The notes: generated by a model from the sequence alone, not told the origin. Shown: positions 25,601 through 34,147, numbered from the stretch's first letter. The stretch is 64,000 nucleotides of DNA from Capnocytophaga canimorsus (GCF_002302565.1 NZ_CP022382.1:815001-879000); one strand, 5' to 3'. Numbers and translations: made by a program.

Positions 25601-26337
25601 TCATACGTGAAAAAGGAAGCAACTCGGAACGCGAAATGGCTAATGCTATGTATCTGGCAGGATTTGATGTAAAAGATGTACATATGACCGACCTTATCTC
25701 GGGACGTGAAACTCTTGAAGATGTGCAATTTATCGGAGCTGTTGGCGGATTTTCAAATTCTGATGTACTGGGAAGTGCCAAAGGCTGGGCAGGAGCGTTC
25801 TTATACAACGAAAAAGCAAAAACAGCCTTAGACAATTTCTTCAAAAGAGAAGATACGCTTTCGGTAGGTATCTGCAATGGATGTCAATTATTTATGGAAT
25901 TGGAACTCATTCACCCCGAACACCCAGTTCACGGAAAAATGAAGCACAACCTTTCGCAAAAGCACGAGAGCGGATTTACATCGGTTACCATACAAAAAAA
26001 TAATTCGGTGATGCTTTCATCTTTGGAAGGAGCTACATTGGGCATCTGGATTTCGCACGGCGAAGGAAGGTTTCTTCTACCAGAGACTGAAAATCAATAC
26101 CATATCGTAGCAAAATACGCTTACGCAAGCTATCCTGCCAACCCTAATGGTTCGGATTATAATACAGCAATGCTTTGCGACAAAACAGGGCGTCACTTAG
26201 TATCAATGCCTCATTTTGAGCGTTCTATTTTCCAATGGAATTGGGCAAACTATCCCGAAGGTCGCCACGATGAAGTATCACCTTGGATAGAAGCGTTTGT
26301 AAATGCTCGTAAATGGATTGAAGCAAAGAATAAATAA
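22669..26337 (+). CDS. purL: Phosphoribosylformylglycinamidine synthase
   Basis: Large single-chain enzyme for the fourth step of purine synthesis: FGAR plus glutamine and ATP gives FGAM. The N-terminal domain is followed by two AIRS-like synthetase halves (for example SEHCRHKIFNG near residue 175, AETHNFPTTVEPFNGAATGSGG near residue 255 and the second-half GKDSLSM). A C-terminal glutamine amidotransferase domain contains the nucleophile Cys in VGICNGCQLF and a PHFERSIF end with the catalytic His. The ATG at 22669 (MIHFFKNQ) is preferred to a GTG eight codons earlier. At 1,222 aa it is the long (gamma-proteobacterial/eukaryotic) type rather than the small PurL/PurS/PurQ set. TAAATTTG at 22640-22647 may be the -7 element. 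Confidence 0.96.
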   Translation: MIHFFKNQTPTIYAVQSSAVFSTQTIQKLEWLFGGASYLSQNELKGTFIGPRATMITPWSTNAVEITQNMGIEGISRIEEFLEVTADFSDFDPMLLQKYNDLTQNIFTINIEPEAITEIDNIALYNEKEGLALSDEEITYLENLSQKIGRKLTDSEVFGFSQVNSEHCRHKIFNGTFVIDGQEQPLSLFKMIKRTSEAHPNSIVSAYKDNVAFLQGPEVIQFAPKSFDKPDFYQEKPFESVISLKAETHNFPTTVEPFNGAATGSGGEIRDRLAGGQGSLPLAGTAVYMTAYSRLEKTRPWEQAMDERQWLYQTPMDILIKASNGASDFGNKFGQPLITGSVLTFEHQEDALKLGFDKVIMLAGGVGYGKKEMAQKKQPQTNDEIVVLGGENYRIGMGGAAVSSADTGAFGSGIELNAIQRSNPEMQKRVANAIRALVESDENPIISIHDHGAGGHLNCLSELVEETGGKIDLDKLPIGDPTLSAKEIIGNESQERIGLVIQEKDADFLRKIAERERSPMYQVGKVTGDKRFVFSSQTKGDTPMDLALADMFGSSPKTIMNDITQKQHYQELNYDKKQIPNYLHQVLQLEAVACKDWLTNKVDRCVGGRVAKQQCVGALQLPLNNVGVMALDFKGKEGIATSIGHSPLTALIDPVAGSRNAVAEALTNIVFAPLEKGLESVSLSANWMWACNNQGEDARLYQAVKGCSEFAIELGINIPTGKDSLSMKQKYPNGENVIAPGTVIISAIGHCSDIKKVIEPVAKVNGGSLYYINLSKDIFKLGGSSLGQILNKIGTQAPTIADAQAFKNGFNTLQKAINQQLIIAGHDVGSGGLITTLLEMCFAENNIALSVNLSSLNEKDSVKALFNENIAVVVQAQNDASLEQFLKENEVDFQKIAQVVETDTIEIENFEDTFAFSVAELRDIWFKTSYLLDKKQTHNNMAEARYENYKNQPLKYILPTHFDGKLPQVPQNRPKAAIIREKGSNSEREMANAMYLAGFDVKDVHMTDLISGRETLEDVQFIGAVGGFSNSDVLGSAKGWAGAFLYNEKAKTALDNFFKREDTLSVGICNGCQLFMELELIHPEHPVHGKMKHNLSQKHESGFTSVTIQKNNSVMLSSLEGATLGIWISHGEGRFLLPETENQYHIVAKYAYASYPANPNGSDYNTAMLCDKTGRHLVSMPHFERSIFQWNWANYPEGRHDEVSPWIEAFVNARKWIEAKNK

Positions 26338-26357
26338 CAACCCAATATCTGAAAAGC

Positions 26358-26391
26358 AAAAAGGATTTGAAACTAGTTTCAAATCCTTTTT
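26358..26391. terminator. Bidirectional terminator between purL and ettA
   Basis: A perfect 34-base palindrome, with arm AAAAAGGATTTGAAACT. It has A and T runs on both sides and lies between two convergent stop codons. Confidence 0.9.
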
Positions 26392-26399
26392 TGTTATAA

Positions 26400-28094
26400 T
26401 TAACTACGTATCAGCCTCTTATACTTAATTCTGGTTGGGGTAACTTCTTTGCCAAGACGTTTGCGTTTATTTTCCTCATATTCAGAGAAACTTCCTTCAA
26501 AGAAATACACTTGGGAATCTCCTTCAAAAGCTAAAATATGCGTACAAATTCTGTCCAAGAACCATCGGTCGTGTGAGATGACCACCGCACAACCTGCAAA
26601 GTTTTCCAAACCTTCCTCCAAAGCTCGTAACGTATTCACATCTAAATCGTTGGTCGGCTCGTCGAGTAAAAGTACGTTTCCTTCTTCTTTTAAGGTCATT
26701 GCTAAATGTAATCGGTTACGTTCCCCACCTGAGAGTGTAGCCACTTTTTTGTTTTGATCACTTCCGCTGAAGTTAAAACGACTCAGATAAGCTCTGGAAT
26801 TCACTTGATGTCCTCCCATCATAATTAAGTCTTGTCCGTCAGAGAAATTCTCCCAAATGGATTTGTTAGGGTCGATATTTTTATGCGTTTGGTCAACATA
26901 CGCAATTTTAACTGTATCCCCGATGATAAATTCCCCAGCATCAGGTTTTTCCTCTCCCATAATCATACGGAAAATGGTCGATTTACCAGCTCCGTTAGGT
27001 CCAATCACTCCGACAATTCCTGCTTGTGGCAATACAAAATTCAAATTATCATACAATAGTTTATCTCCAAAAGCTTTGGCAACTCCTTTTGCTTCAATTA
27101 CGTTGGTTCCTAAACGAGGTCCGTTCGGGATATAGATTTCTAACTTTTCATCCAATTGTTTTTGATCTTCATTCAAAAGTCGGTCGTAATTTTGCAAACG
27201 TGCTTTTTGCTTGGTTTGACGTCCTTTTGCTCCCTGACGCACCCATTCCAATTCTCTTTCAAGGATTTTACGTCGTTTGGAAGCCGTTTTTTCCTCTTGC
27301 TCCAATCGTTTTGCCTTTTGGTCGAGCCAAGAAGAGTAATTTCCTTTCCAAGGAATTCCTTCTCCCCTATCCAATTCCAAAATCCAACCCGCAACATTAT
27401 CCAAAAAGTATCGGTCGTGAGTGACAGCAATTACAGTTCCTGCGTATTGTTGCAAATGTTGCTCTAACCATAATACAGACTCAGCATCTAGGTGGTTGGT
27501 TGGCTCATCAAGCAACAGAACATCAGGTTGTTGCAGAAGCAAACGACACAACGCCACACGACGACGCTCTCCTCCTGATAAAACCTTGATAGGCGTATCC
27601 GGTTCTGGCGTTCTGAGGGCGTCCATTGCTATTTCCAGCTTATTGTCTATCTCCCAACCGCCACAAGCATCAATTTTATCTTGTAATTCAGCTTGTTTGT
27701 CCATCAATTTTTGCATTTTATCGGGGTCGGAATAGACTTCTTCAAGCCCAAACATATCATTTATCTTGTTGAACTCTTCCAAAATGGCAATTGTTTCAGC
27801 AGCTCCCTCGCGAACCACTTCGATCACCGTTTTATTTTCGTCCAGTTGAGGTTCTTGTTCCAGATAACCCACCGTATAGCCAGGAGCGAACACCACATCG
27901 CCTTGATGATTTTTATCAACTCCTGCAATTATTTTCAAAAGAGAAGATTTTCCAGAGCCATTAAGCCCTAAAATACCTATTTTAGCCCCATAAAAGAAAC
28001 TCAAATAAATATCCTTAAGCACTTGTTTATTCGTCGAAGCGTAAGTTTTACTCACCTTCGACATCGAAAAAATTACTTTCTTATCGTCTGACAT
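26400..28094 (-). CDS. ettA: Energy-dependent translational throttle protein, ABC-F ATPase
   Basis: Ribosome-associated ABC-F protein that binds the E site and gates entry into elongation according to energy state. Two ABC domains: first Walker A GLNGSGKS (residues 43-50) with LSGGERRRVALCRLLL and LLLDEPTNHLDAESV; second Walker A GPNGAGKS with LSGGERNRLHLAM and LLLDEPTNDLDV. The charged linker between them (KAKRLEQEEKTASKRRKILE, then RQGAKGRQTKQKAR) is the arm-plus-linker typical of EttA (YjjK). At 564 aa it matches the usual 555-565. No membrane segments. It converges with purL at the palindrome. Confidence 0.94.
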   Translation of the reverse strand: MSDDKKVIFSMSKVSKTYASTNKQVLKDIYLSFFYGAKIGILGLNGSGKSSLLKIIAGVDKNHQGDVVFAPGYTVGYLEQEPQLDENKTVIEVVREGAAETIAILEEFNKINDMFGLEEVYSDPDKMQKLMDKQAELQDKIDACGGWEIDNKLEIAMDALRTPEPDTPIKVLSGGERRRVALCRLLLQQPDVLLLDEPTNHLDAESVLWLEQHLQQYAGTVIAVTHDRYFLDNVAGWILELDRGEGIPWKGNYSSWLDQKAKRLEQEEKTASKRRKILERELEWVRQGAKGRQTKQKARLQNYDRLLNEDQKQLDEKLEIYIPNGPRLGTNVIEAKGVAKAFGDKLLYDNLNFVLPQAGIVGVIGPNGAGKSTIFRMIMGEEKPDAGEFIIGDTVKIAYVDQTHKNIDPNKSIWENFSDGQDLIMMGGHQVNSRAYLSRFNFSGSDQNKKVATLSGGERNRLHLAMTLKEEGNVLLLDEPTNDLDVNTLRALEEGLENFAGCAVVISHDRWFLDRICTHILAFEGDSQVYFFEGSFSEYEENKRKRLGKEVTPTRIKYKRLIRS

Positions 28095-28157
28095 ATTTTT
28101 TAGATTAAAATAATTGAAAATTAAATAATTAAAAAGATTTGAAGATTATAGATACTT

Positions 28158-29708
28158 CTAACGCATATACCCTTTTTCAGTTTCGGCTTTGAGTAAGGCT
28201 TTAAGACGCTGTACCTGCTCAGGGTGCTCCGTAGCGATATTTTTCATCTCTGATATATCCTCTTTAATGTGATACAACTGTTCTTCAGAGGAATTACCTA
28301 AGGGAGTTTGTGTAAGTTTATTATAGTGTGCTCTTTGATTGGGCACGATGTACTTCCAAGTTCCGTCGTAAATGGATAAAGCCCCTGCTGAACTGATTAC
28401 ATAATCACGCCCCTTAGCATCTTTGCCTAACAGAGTTTGAAGTTGATTTTGGCTATCAGCCGCCGCTCCTTGAGGTAAATCACTATTGAGCAATGCGGCC
28501 ATAGAAGCGTACAAATCCACTTGAGAGACCAAAGCATCGGAAACACCACGTGCTATCTTTCCTTTCCAACTAACAATAAACGGAACACGCGTACCTGCCG
28601 TAAAATTGCTGTATTTTCCGCCTCTTTTATGGAAATTTCCCCAAGGACGATGCTCCCCTAACATTTCTTCAGATTGGTCTTGATAACCATCATCTATTAC
28701 TGGTCCGTTATCACTACTAAGTATAATTAAAGTATTCTCCAGCAAATGATTTTTTTGGAGAGTTTCGATAATTTGACCTACCGTCCAATCGAACTGCAAC
28801 AGGGCATCGCCCCTAAGCCCAAGTCCGCTTTTACCCACGAAACGCGAATGCGGATAACGAGGCACGTGAATATCGTTAGTTCCGACATACAAGAAAAAAG
28901 GTTTTTCTTTATGTTGTTCAATAAATTGAATGGCTTTGGCAGTGATGGTATCGGCAATGTTTTCATCTTGCCAAAGTGCTTTTCCGCCCCCTTTCATATA
29001 TCCGATACGAGAAATTCCGTTAACTATGGCTTGGTCGTGTCCGTGATTCAGCGAAGGTTTCTGCTTAGTTACCAAGTGCGGATGCGTTTTGCCCAAAGGT
29101 TCGCCCTCAAAAGGCTTGTCATAGCTTACCGCAATAGGGAATTGGGCATCGTAATTGGCAACACGTTGGTTTTCTATCCATACGCAGGGCACACGGTCGC
29201 CAGTGGCAGCCATTATGTATGAATGTGAAAACCCAATATCTGTAGGTCCTGGAGTTATAAATCCGTTCCAATTTTGAGAACCTTGTGTATCGCCGAGCCC
29301 CAAATGCCATTTACCAATGGCGGCAGTAACATAACCCTTTGATTGAAATAGACTGGCTATAGTGGATTGCTCAGGACGAATTACCATACCTGCATCGCCT
29401 GTGGCAATTCCAGTATCCTTACGTCTCCAATTGTATTGCCCTGTAAATAAAGAATATCGGGAAGGGGTACACGTAGCCGCTGTAGTATGGGCATTGGTAA
29501 AGCGTAAGCCTTCTTGCGATAATTTATCCACTTGAGGGGTTTGAATTGCTGTGGCACCATAACAACTAAAATCAGCATACCCAATATCATCTGCAATAAT
29601 AAAAATGACATTAGGCGGATTTTCATTAGCTTTTTGTTGCTGATTTTTAGTCGTATTACAAGCGACTATCAAACAAGTAGTTAAAACAAACAGGTATTTC
29701 CTTACCAT
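28158..29708 (-). CDS. Sulfatase lipoprotein (arylsulfatase-type, family S1)
   Basis: Predicted surface or periplasmic sulfate-ester hydrolase. The lipobox is CLIVAC with Cys17. The metal-binding PNVIFIIADDIGYAD (Asp40 and Asp41) opens the catalytic domain. C80-TPSR matches C-x-P-S-R, the site converted to formylglycine, so a maturase encoded elsewhere is needed. GKWHLG and LSSDNGP complete the sulfatase signature. The 516-residue length is normal. Its ATG is seven bases after the pyrD stop codon, suggesting cotranscription from the pyrD promoter. In a Capnocytophaga-like host such enzymes are plausible for sulfated mucin or glycosaminoglycan, but substrate cannot be read from the sequence. 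Confidence 0.92.
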   Translation of the reverse strand: MVRKYLFVLTTCLIVACNTTKNQQQKANENPPNVIFIIADDIGYADFSCYGATAIQTPQVDKLSQEGLRFTNAHTTAATCTPSRYSLFTGQYNWRRKDTGIATGDAGMVIRPEQSTIASLFQSKGYVTAAIGKWHLGLGDTQGSQNWNGFITPGPTDIGFSHSYIMAATGDRVPCVWIENQRVANYDAQFPIAVSYDKPFEGEPLGKTHPHLVTKQKPSLNHGHDQAIVNGISRIGYMKGGGKALWQDENIADTITAKAIQFIEQHKEKPFFLYVGTNDIHVPRYPHSRFVGKSGLGLRGDALLQFDWTVGQIIETLQKNHLLENTLIILSSDNGPVIDDGYQDQSEEMLGEHRPWGNFHKRGGKYSNFTAGTRVPFIVSWKGKIARGVSDALVSQVDLYASMAALLNSDLPQGAAADSQNQLQTLLGKDAKGRDYVISSAGALSIYDGTWKYIVPNQRAHYNKLTQTPLGNSSEEQLYHIKEDISEMKNIATEHPEQVQRLKALLKAETEKGYMR

Positions 29709-29715
29709 AAATTTT

Positions 29716-30741
29716 CTATTTTTTATTCATTTGAATAATATGCCGATTGATTTGTTTTATAAGCCCTGCACCTTCATAAATAAACCCTGTATAGAGTTGT
29801 ACCAAAGAGGCTCCTGCCTCAAGTTTTTCAATCGCATCTGCTGCCGAATGTATCCCTCCTACCCCAATAATAGGAAACGCCTTTTGGCTTTTTTCCGAAA
29901 GAAAGCGAATAACTTCCGTAGAACGGTGCTTCAAGGGTTTTCCGCTTAGTCCTCCTATTTCTTGGCTTTCTGAAGATTTAAGCCCCTCACGAGCAATGGT
30001 AGTGTTAGTGGCTATTACCCCAGCAATTTGCGTTTCTTTTACAATATCAATAATATCTAATAGCTGTTCATCGGTTAAATCGGGCGCAATCTTAAGCAAA
30101 ATGGGCTTGGGTTTTACTTTTTGTACATTACGTTGTTGCAAAGTATTGAGTAGTTGAGTTAGCGGTTCTTTTTCTTGCAACGTTCTCAAATTAGGCGTAT
30201 TGGGTGAACTTACATTAACTACAAAATAATCCACATAATCAAAAAGGGCATCAAAGCAAATGCAATAATCATCGGTTGCCTTTTCATTTGGAGTAACTTT
30301 ATTCTTACCGATATTTCCCCCTATCAGAACGTTTTTATTGGATTTTAATCGTTTTACGGCCGCCTGAACCCCTTCATTATTAAAGCCCATACGGTTAATA
30401 ATTGCCGAATCGGCCTTTAATCTAAAAAGTCTTTTTTTCGGATTTCCTGATTGAGGCTTTGGGGTTACCGTTCCAATTTCAATAAATCCGAAGCCAAGGT
30501 TTGAAAGCTCTTTGTAAAGCTTGGCATCTTTGTCGAGCCCTGCGGCAAGTCCTACTGGATTTTTAAACTTCAAACCAAAAACTTCACGCTCCAATGCTGG
30601 ATGCTTTATTTGATGTATTTTTCTTATTAAAGTAGGCACCCCTGGTACTTTATGAACCATTTTAAGGAAGTTAAACACAAAATGATGTGCTTTTTCGGGG
30701 TCTGAAAGAAAAAGAAGCGGTCGAATAATTTGCTTGTACAT
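29716..30741 (-). CDS. pyrD: Dihydroorotate dehydrogenase (quinone), class 2
   Basis: Membrane-associated FMN enzyme that oxidises dihydroorotate to orotate using quinone. An N-terminal amphipathic helix region (about residues 1-45) is typical of class 2. [19 protein letters not shown] (about 55-73), [21 protein letters not shown] and [12 protein letters not shown] (with the catalytic Ser that replaces the class 1 Cys) give the classification. GVIATNTT and GVGGIHSA bind FMN. At 341 aa it is of normal length. It is followed after seven bases by the sulfatase gene, an unusual operon partner. A good promoter lies upstream. Confidence 0.95.
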   Translation of the reverse strand: MYKQIIRPLLFLSDPEKAHHFVFNFLKMVHKVPGVPTLIRKIHQIKHPALEREVFGLKFKNPVGLAAGLDKDAKLYKELSNLGFGFIEIGTVTPKPQSGNPKKRLFRLKADSAIINRMGFNNEGVQAAVKRLKSNKNVLIGGNIGKNKVTPNEKATDDYCICFDALFDYVDYFVVNVSSPNTPNLRTLQEKEPLTQLLNTLQQRNVQKVKPKPILLKIAPDLTDEQLLDIIDIVKETQIAGVIATNTTIAREGLKSSESQEIGGLSGKPLKHRSTEVIRFLSEKSQKAFPIIGVGGIHSAADAIEKLEAGASLVQLYTGFIYEGAGLIKQINRHIIQMNKK

Positions 30742-30760
30742 AACTAAATTTAGGTTTGCA

Positions 30761-30790
30761 CAAAGATAGCTATTTTAGGCATTCTACAAA
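30761..30790 (-). promoter_or_regulatory. pyrD promoter
   Basis: Minus strand: TTTG (30787-30790), 18-base spacer, TATCTTTG (30761-30768), 19 bases before the ATG. Confidence 0.7.
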
Positions 30791-30796
30791 AGCAAA

Positions 30797-30827
30797 AAAT
30801 CCTCGAAAGAGTTTCTTTCGAGGATTT
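30797..30827 (-). terminator. Terminator of the tRNA-Val transcript
   Basis: A 13-bp perfect stem (AAATCCTCGAAAG / CTTTCGAGGATTT) with a five-base loop, followed by T6 on the minus strand, directly after the second tRNA-Val in the transcript. It lies immediately upstream of the pyrD promoter. Confidence 0.85.
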
Positions 30828-30829
30828 AG

Positions 30830-30904
30830 TGGGTCCTACTGGATTCGAACCAGTGACCCTCTGCTTGTAAGGCAGATGCTCTGAACCAGCTGAGCTAAGA
30901 ACCC
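30830..30904 (-). tRNA. tRNA-Val (anticodon UAC)
   Basis: 75 nt without encoded CCA. The acceptor GGGTTCT pairs with AGGACCC (one G-U-type mismatch). The D stem GCTC/GAGC, anticodon stem TCTGC/GCAGA with loop CTTACAA (anticodon TAC) and T arm with GGTTCGAATCC are all intact. It is identical to the gene at 30930-31004 and lies second in the same transcript. Confidence 0.96.
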
Positions 30905-30929
30905 TAAATAACCATAAATCTAAACTAAG

Positions 30930-31004
30930 TGGGTCCTACTGGATTCGAACCAGTGACCCTCTGCTTGTAAGGCAGATGCTCTGAACCAGCTGAGCTAAGA
31001 ACCC
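30930..31004 (-). tRNA. tRNA-Val (anticodon UAC), upstream copy
   Basis: 75 nt, base for base the same as the copy at 30830-30904, separated by a 25-base AT-rich spacer. Its promoter is just upstream (31025-31055). CCA is not encoded. Confidence 0.96.
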
Positions 31005-31024
31005 TTAGTGCTTTATTGCGGTTG

Positions 31025-31055
31025 CAAATGTAGTACATTTTTTTATTTATGCAAA
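31025..31055 (-). promoter_or_regulatory. Promoter of the tRNA-Val pair
   Basis: Minus strand: TTTG (31052-31055), 19-base spacer, TACATTTG (31025-31032), about 20 bases before the first tRNA base. Confidence 0.75.
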
Positions 31056-31195
31056 CTTTATTCACAGAAAAATTAAAATATTTTTACAACATACTAAAAA
31101 ACAATATTTTAAAATATTATTTTTTCATCAAAAAATCATCTTATTATTATTTTGTTACTATATGTTATTACTTATAGCCAAACAACTAGTGGTTT

Positions 31196-31771
31196 TCACC
31201 ACAAAACATATTTTAATTTTAGCCCCAAGGTAGGAGCGAAAAGCCAGTATTTACTATTGCTTTCTTGCTTAACGTACGATTTGCGATAGTAATGCCCTAT
31301 ACCAATATGAAAGGTAAAAAGTAATCTTTTAGCGAGTTGTGTTTGTACACCCCAATGCACTTCATTAATCATTCTTATATCATTATCACGAGTAGCTCCG
31401 TATAGTATTTTATTTTGAAAGGCAATGAAATTTCCTTTATTAAAGGAATTATCCTTTCCTTTATGTTCACGATGATTACGATTGTAATAATGACGAAGAG
31501 CAACTTTGGTATAGGGTGAAAATTTTTCAGTTAGTGAATTTATTGAGTATCCCATTTCTGATCTAAAAAAGTCAGTAACTCCTACGGACAATTCAGCTTC
31601 AGTATTTTTTAAAAGAGGTTGTTCATAGGCAACGCCTAACGATATTATTGAGGCTTCCAAACTGAACTGCCTTTGTAAATCAGATTGAGCGTATGTAAAG
31701 AAAGGCAACCCTAAAAAAATAGCTCCTATTAGATAATTTTTTTTCGATAGGGGTAATTGTAATTTTTTCAT
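31196..31771 (-). CDS. Exported protein, probable small outer-membrane beta-barrel, 191 aa
   Basis: Family not recognised. It has a signal peptide (basic start MKKLQLPLSKKN, hydrophobic core LIGAIFLGLPFF, cleavage near TYAQ-SDLQ). The mature part shows alternating hydrophobic residues and many aromatics (FSPYTKVALRHYYNRN, HWGVQTQLAKRLLFTFHIGIGHYYRK, GLKLKYVLW). These are consistent with membrane beta strands and a terminal aromatic residue, as in outer-membrane barrels. It lies downstream of mgsA in the same direction, about 105 bases away, and might be part of that transcript. Confidence 0.72.
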   Translation of the reverse strand: MKKLQLPLSKKNYLIGAIFLGLPFFTYAQSDLQRQFSLEASIISLGVAYEQPLLKNTEAELSVGVTDFFRSEMGYSINSLTEKFSPYTKVALRHYYNRNHREHKGKDNSFNKGNFIAFQNKILYGATRDNDIRMINEVHWGVQTQLAKRLLFTFHIGIGHYYRKSYVKQESNSKYWLFAPTLGLKLKYVLW

Positions 31772-31877
31772 ACTTAAAAAATACTTTTTATTGAGCGTAT
31801 GACAATTTGAGCTACATTTTTATTTGTAAATAATTGAATCAGAACTTATTTGTATTATATTGTTAAGCGAAACAAAA

Positions 31878-32255
31878 TTAGGACATTTCATTTTCCAACC
31901 CCTTAAGAATGAGTTCGGCAGTTGCTGGATTGGTCGCAATAGGAACATTATGCACATCGCAAATACGCATCAGCATATTGATATCGGGCTCGTGAGGGTG
32001 TTTATCAAGCGGATCACGAAAGAAAAACACGCCTTGTACCTTACCTTCAGCAATTTGTGAAGCAATTTGTGCATCACCTCCGTGAGGTCCTGAAAGTACA
32101 CGTTCCACCTGCAAACCTGCATTTTGAGCGTGCATTCCAGTAGTTCCAGTAGCTACAATTTCAATGTTTGCCGAATGCAAAAATGTCAAATGCTTGTTTA
32201 AAAAAGACACCATTTCGGCTTTTTTCCCATCGTGGGCTATTACGGCTAACTTCAT
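31878..32255 (-). CDS. mgsA: Methylglyoxal synthase
   Basis: Converts dihydroxyacetone phosphate to methylglyoxal and phosphate, relieving sugar-phosphate build-up. The phosphate-binding start MKLAVIAHDGKKAEM, the ATGTTG loop and SGPHGGDAQIAS (catalytic Asp region), with FFRDPLDKHPHEPDI and VPIATNPATAELIL, are the full MGS signature. At 125 aa it is a compact form (the E. coli enzyme is 152). It follows clpS by 25 bases and is near the end of the tatC-lptB-prmA-clpS run. CarB in this genome lacks its MGS-like domain, so this fold occurs in the window only as a free enzyme. Confidence 0.93.
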   Translation of the reverse strand: MKLAVIAHDGKKAEMVSFLNKHLTFLHSANIEIVATGTTGMHAQNAGLQVERVLSGPHGGDAQIASQIAEGKVQGVFFFRDPLDKHPHEPDINMLMRICDVHNVPIATNPATAELILKGLENEMS

Positions 32256-32280
32256 TCTATTTTCTTTTTAAAAAATTACT

Positions 32281-32562
32281 TCAATGTATTTCGGCACTAA
32301 GCCCTGCTTCTAAAAGTGCAGTACAAGCGGGTTTTAACTCGTTATAACCTCCGCTTTTTACACTGCATTTTCCGTTAAAATGCACAATTATAGCACATTG
32401 TTCAGCTTGTTCTGGAGTATGGTCACAAACCATCATCAATGTTTCGATAACGTGATCAAACGTGTTGACATCATCATTGTATAAAACGATGGAGTATTCT
32501 TTTTCCACTTGTTCTTCCACAAGGACTTCAACCACAGTTTGTTCTTGGTATTGTAATTTCAT
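32281..32562 (-). CDS. clpS: ATP-dependent Clp protease adaptor ClpS
   Basis: Delivers N-end-rule substrates to ClpAP/ClpCP. After a flexible Glu/Val/Gln-rich start (about residues 1-22), the core has SIVLYNDDVNTFDHVIETLM (pocket residues Asn-Asp-Asp) and the CDHTPEQAEQCAIIVHFNGKC segment. The 93-residue length is typical. It lies between prmA (11 bases) and mgsA (25 bases), so probably cotranscribed. The Clp ATPase partner is not in the window. Confidence 0.93.
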   Translation of the reverse strand: MKLQYQEQTVVEVLVEEQVEKEYSIVLYNDDVNTFDHVIETLMMVCDHTPEQAEQCAIIVHFNGKCSVKSGGYNELKPACTALLEAGLSAEIH

Positions 32563-32573
32563 CTTTTCTTGTT

Positions 32574-33404
32574 TTATTTATTGAATTGCAAGGCTACCCA
32601 ACGGTTTCGTTCCAATTTTTGAACAAAAGTCAAGCCCTTCTGACTGCATTTTTCAGCAATAGCAGGAATATCCTCCTGATAAAATCCACTCAAAAAAAGT
32701 GTTCCGCCTTCGCATAACGACTCAACATAAATAGGGATATCTTCCAACAGTATGTTTCGATTGATGTTGGCTATAATTACATCAAAATTTTGGTCGTTCA
32801 GCAACGTAGCATCTCCTAAAAGTACTTTAATAAATTCTGTTTCATTGCGTTGAATATTTTCTTGAGCATTCTCGTAGCACCACGTATCAATATCTATTGC
32901 CGTTACATCAGTAGCTCCTTTTTTAGCTGCCATAATTGCCAAGACGCCCGTTCCGCAACCCATATCAAGTACTTTTTTACCCAAAAGTTGTGTATTAAGC
33001 AAAAACTCAAGCATCATATGTGTGGTTTCGTGATGCCCCGTACCGAAACTCATTTTCGGTTCGATAACAATGTCAAAAGGGGTGTTTGTTTTTTCGTGGA
33101 AAGGAGCTCGTACCGTAATTTGCTCATTTACCGTAATGGGATTAAAATTTTTCTCCCATTGCTCATTCCAATTGACCTGCTTGATGAGTTTTTGGGTATA
33201 TGATATTTTAAATTCAGGATTTTTAAGGATATAGATATCGTCTAAAATTTCTGGATACCAATCCTTTTCTTGTACGTATGCCAAAATTCCGCTTTCAGAA
33301 TCAACAAAACTTTCAAATCCGAATTCAGCCAATTCCGCTACCAAAATTTCACAAGCCTCTCCCAAAGGAGTGATTACAAAATCATATTCGATATAATTAC
33401 TCAT
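32574..33404 (-). CDS. prmA: Ribosomal protein L11 methyltransferase
   Basis: SAM-dependent methylase that trimethylates ribosomal protein L11. The N-terminal recognition domain (about residues 1-90) contains the PrmA-type GFESFVDSESGILAYV. The catalytic domain has MSFGTGHHETTHMMLEFL (about 121-138), VLDMGCGTGVLAIMAAKKGA (motif I) and VIIANINRNILLEDIP (motif IV, here with NIN). At 276 aa it is normal. It starts two bases after the lptB stop codon, a strong sign of one transcript. Confidence 0.93.
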   Translation of the reverse strand: MSNYIEYDFVITPLGEACEILVAELAEFGFESFVDSESGILAYVQEKDWYPEILDDIYILKNPEFKISYTQKLIKQVNWNEQWEKNFNPITVNEQITVRAPFHEKTNTPFDIVIEPKMSFGTGHHETTHMMLEFLLNTQLLGKKVLDMGCGTGVLAIMAAKKGATDVTAIDIDTWCYENAQENIQRNETEFIKVLLGDATLLNDQNFDVIIANINRNILLEDIPIYVESLCEGGTLFLSGFYQEDIPAIAEKCSQKGLTFVQKLERNRWVALQFNK

Positions 33405-33406
33405 TG

Positions 33407-34147
33407 TCAGGAAAATAATTTTTTCTTACGAAGTTCAAAATTCTGCCCCAAATACACTTTTCGTACCACTTCATCAGCAGCTAATTCCTCGGGTACTCCT
33501 GCCTTCAAAATTCCTCCCTCAAACATCAGGTAGGTTCGGTCGGTAATCGCTAAGGTTTCTTGTACGTTGTGATCGGTAATTAAAATACCAATATTTTTAT
33601 TTTTAAGCTGAGCTACAATACGTTGTATATCCTCCACCGCAACAGGGTCAACCCCTGCGAAAGGCTCGTCCAACAGAATAAAACTCGGATTGGTAGCCAG
33701 TGCACGGGCAATTTCGGTACGTCTGCGTTCTCCTCCCGAGAGTAAATCCCCCCGATTCTTGCGAATATGACCCAAGCTGAATTCTTCAATAAGCTCATCG
33801 GTTTTTTTTTGTTGTTCCTTTTTGGAAAGTTTAGTGAGTTGCAATACACTTAAAATGTTTTCTTCAATGCTCAATTTACGAAATACCGAAGCCTCTTGCG
33901 CCAAATAACCAATACCGCTTTGAGCTCTTTTATACATCGGATACTGGGTAATTTCTTTATTATCAAGATATATAGACCCTCCGTTAGGTTTAATAAGCCC
34001 AACAATCATATAAAAAGAAGTGGTTTTACCTGCTCCATTAGGACCTAAAAGCCCAACAATTTCACCTTGATTTACCTCCAAAGAAACGCCTTTAACTACC
34101 TTACGCCCTTTGTATATTTTAACAATATCGTTAACGATTAACTTCAT
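33407..34147 (-). CDS. lptB: LPS export ABC transporter ATP-binding protein
   Basis: ATPase of the LptBFGC machine that extracts lipopolysaccharide from the inner membrane. Walker A is GLLGPNGAGKTTSF (about residues 32-45), the signature LSGGERRRTEIARAL, and Walker B FILLDEPFAGVDPVAV with switch His in LITDHNVQET. The GVDPxAVxxIQ form is diagnostic for LptB. Length 246. It lies 87 bases after the 34235-34888 gene and directly before prmA. LptA-like activity is represented by the OstA-like gene at 41471-43129, which is not linked. Confidence 0.94.
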   Translation of the reverse strand: MKLIVNDIVKIYKGRKVVKGVSLEVNQGEIVGLLGPNGAGKTTSFYMIVGLIKPNGGSIYLDNKEITQYPMYKRAQSGIGYLAQEASVFRKLSIEENILSVLQLTKLSKKEQQKKTDELIEEFSLGHIRKNRGDLLSGGERRRTEIARALATNPSFILLDEPFAGVDPVAVEDIQRIVAQLKNKNIGILITDHNVQETLAITDRTYLMFEGGILKAGVPEELAADEVVRKVYLGQNFELRKKKLFS

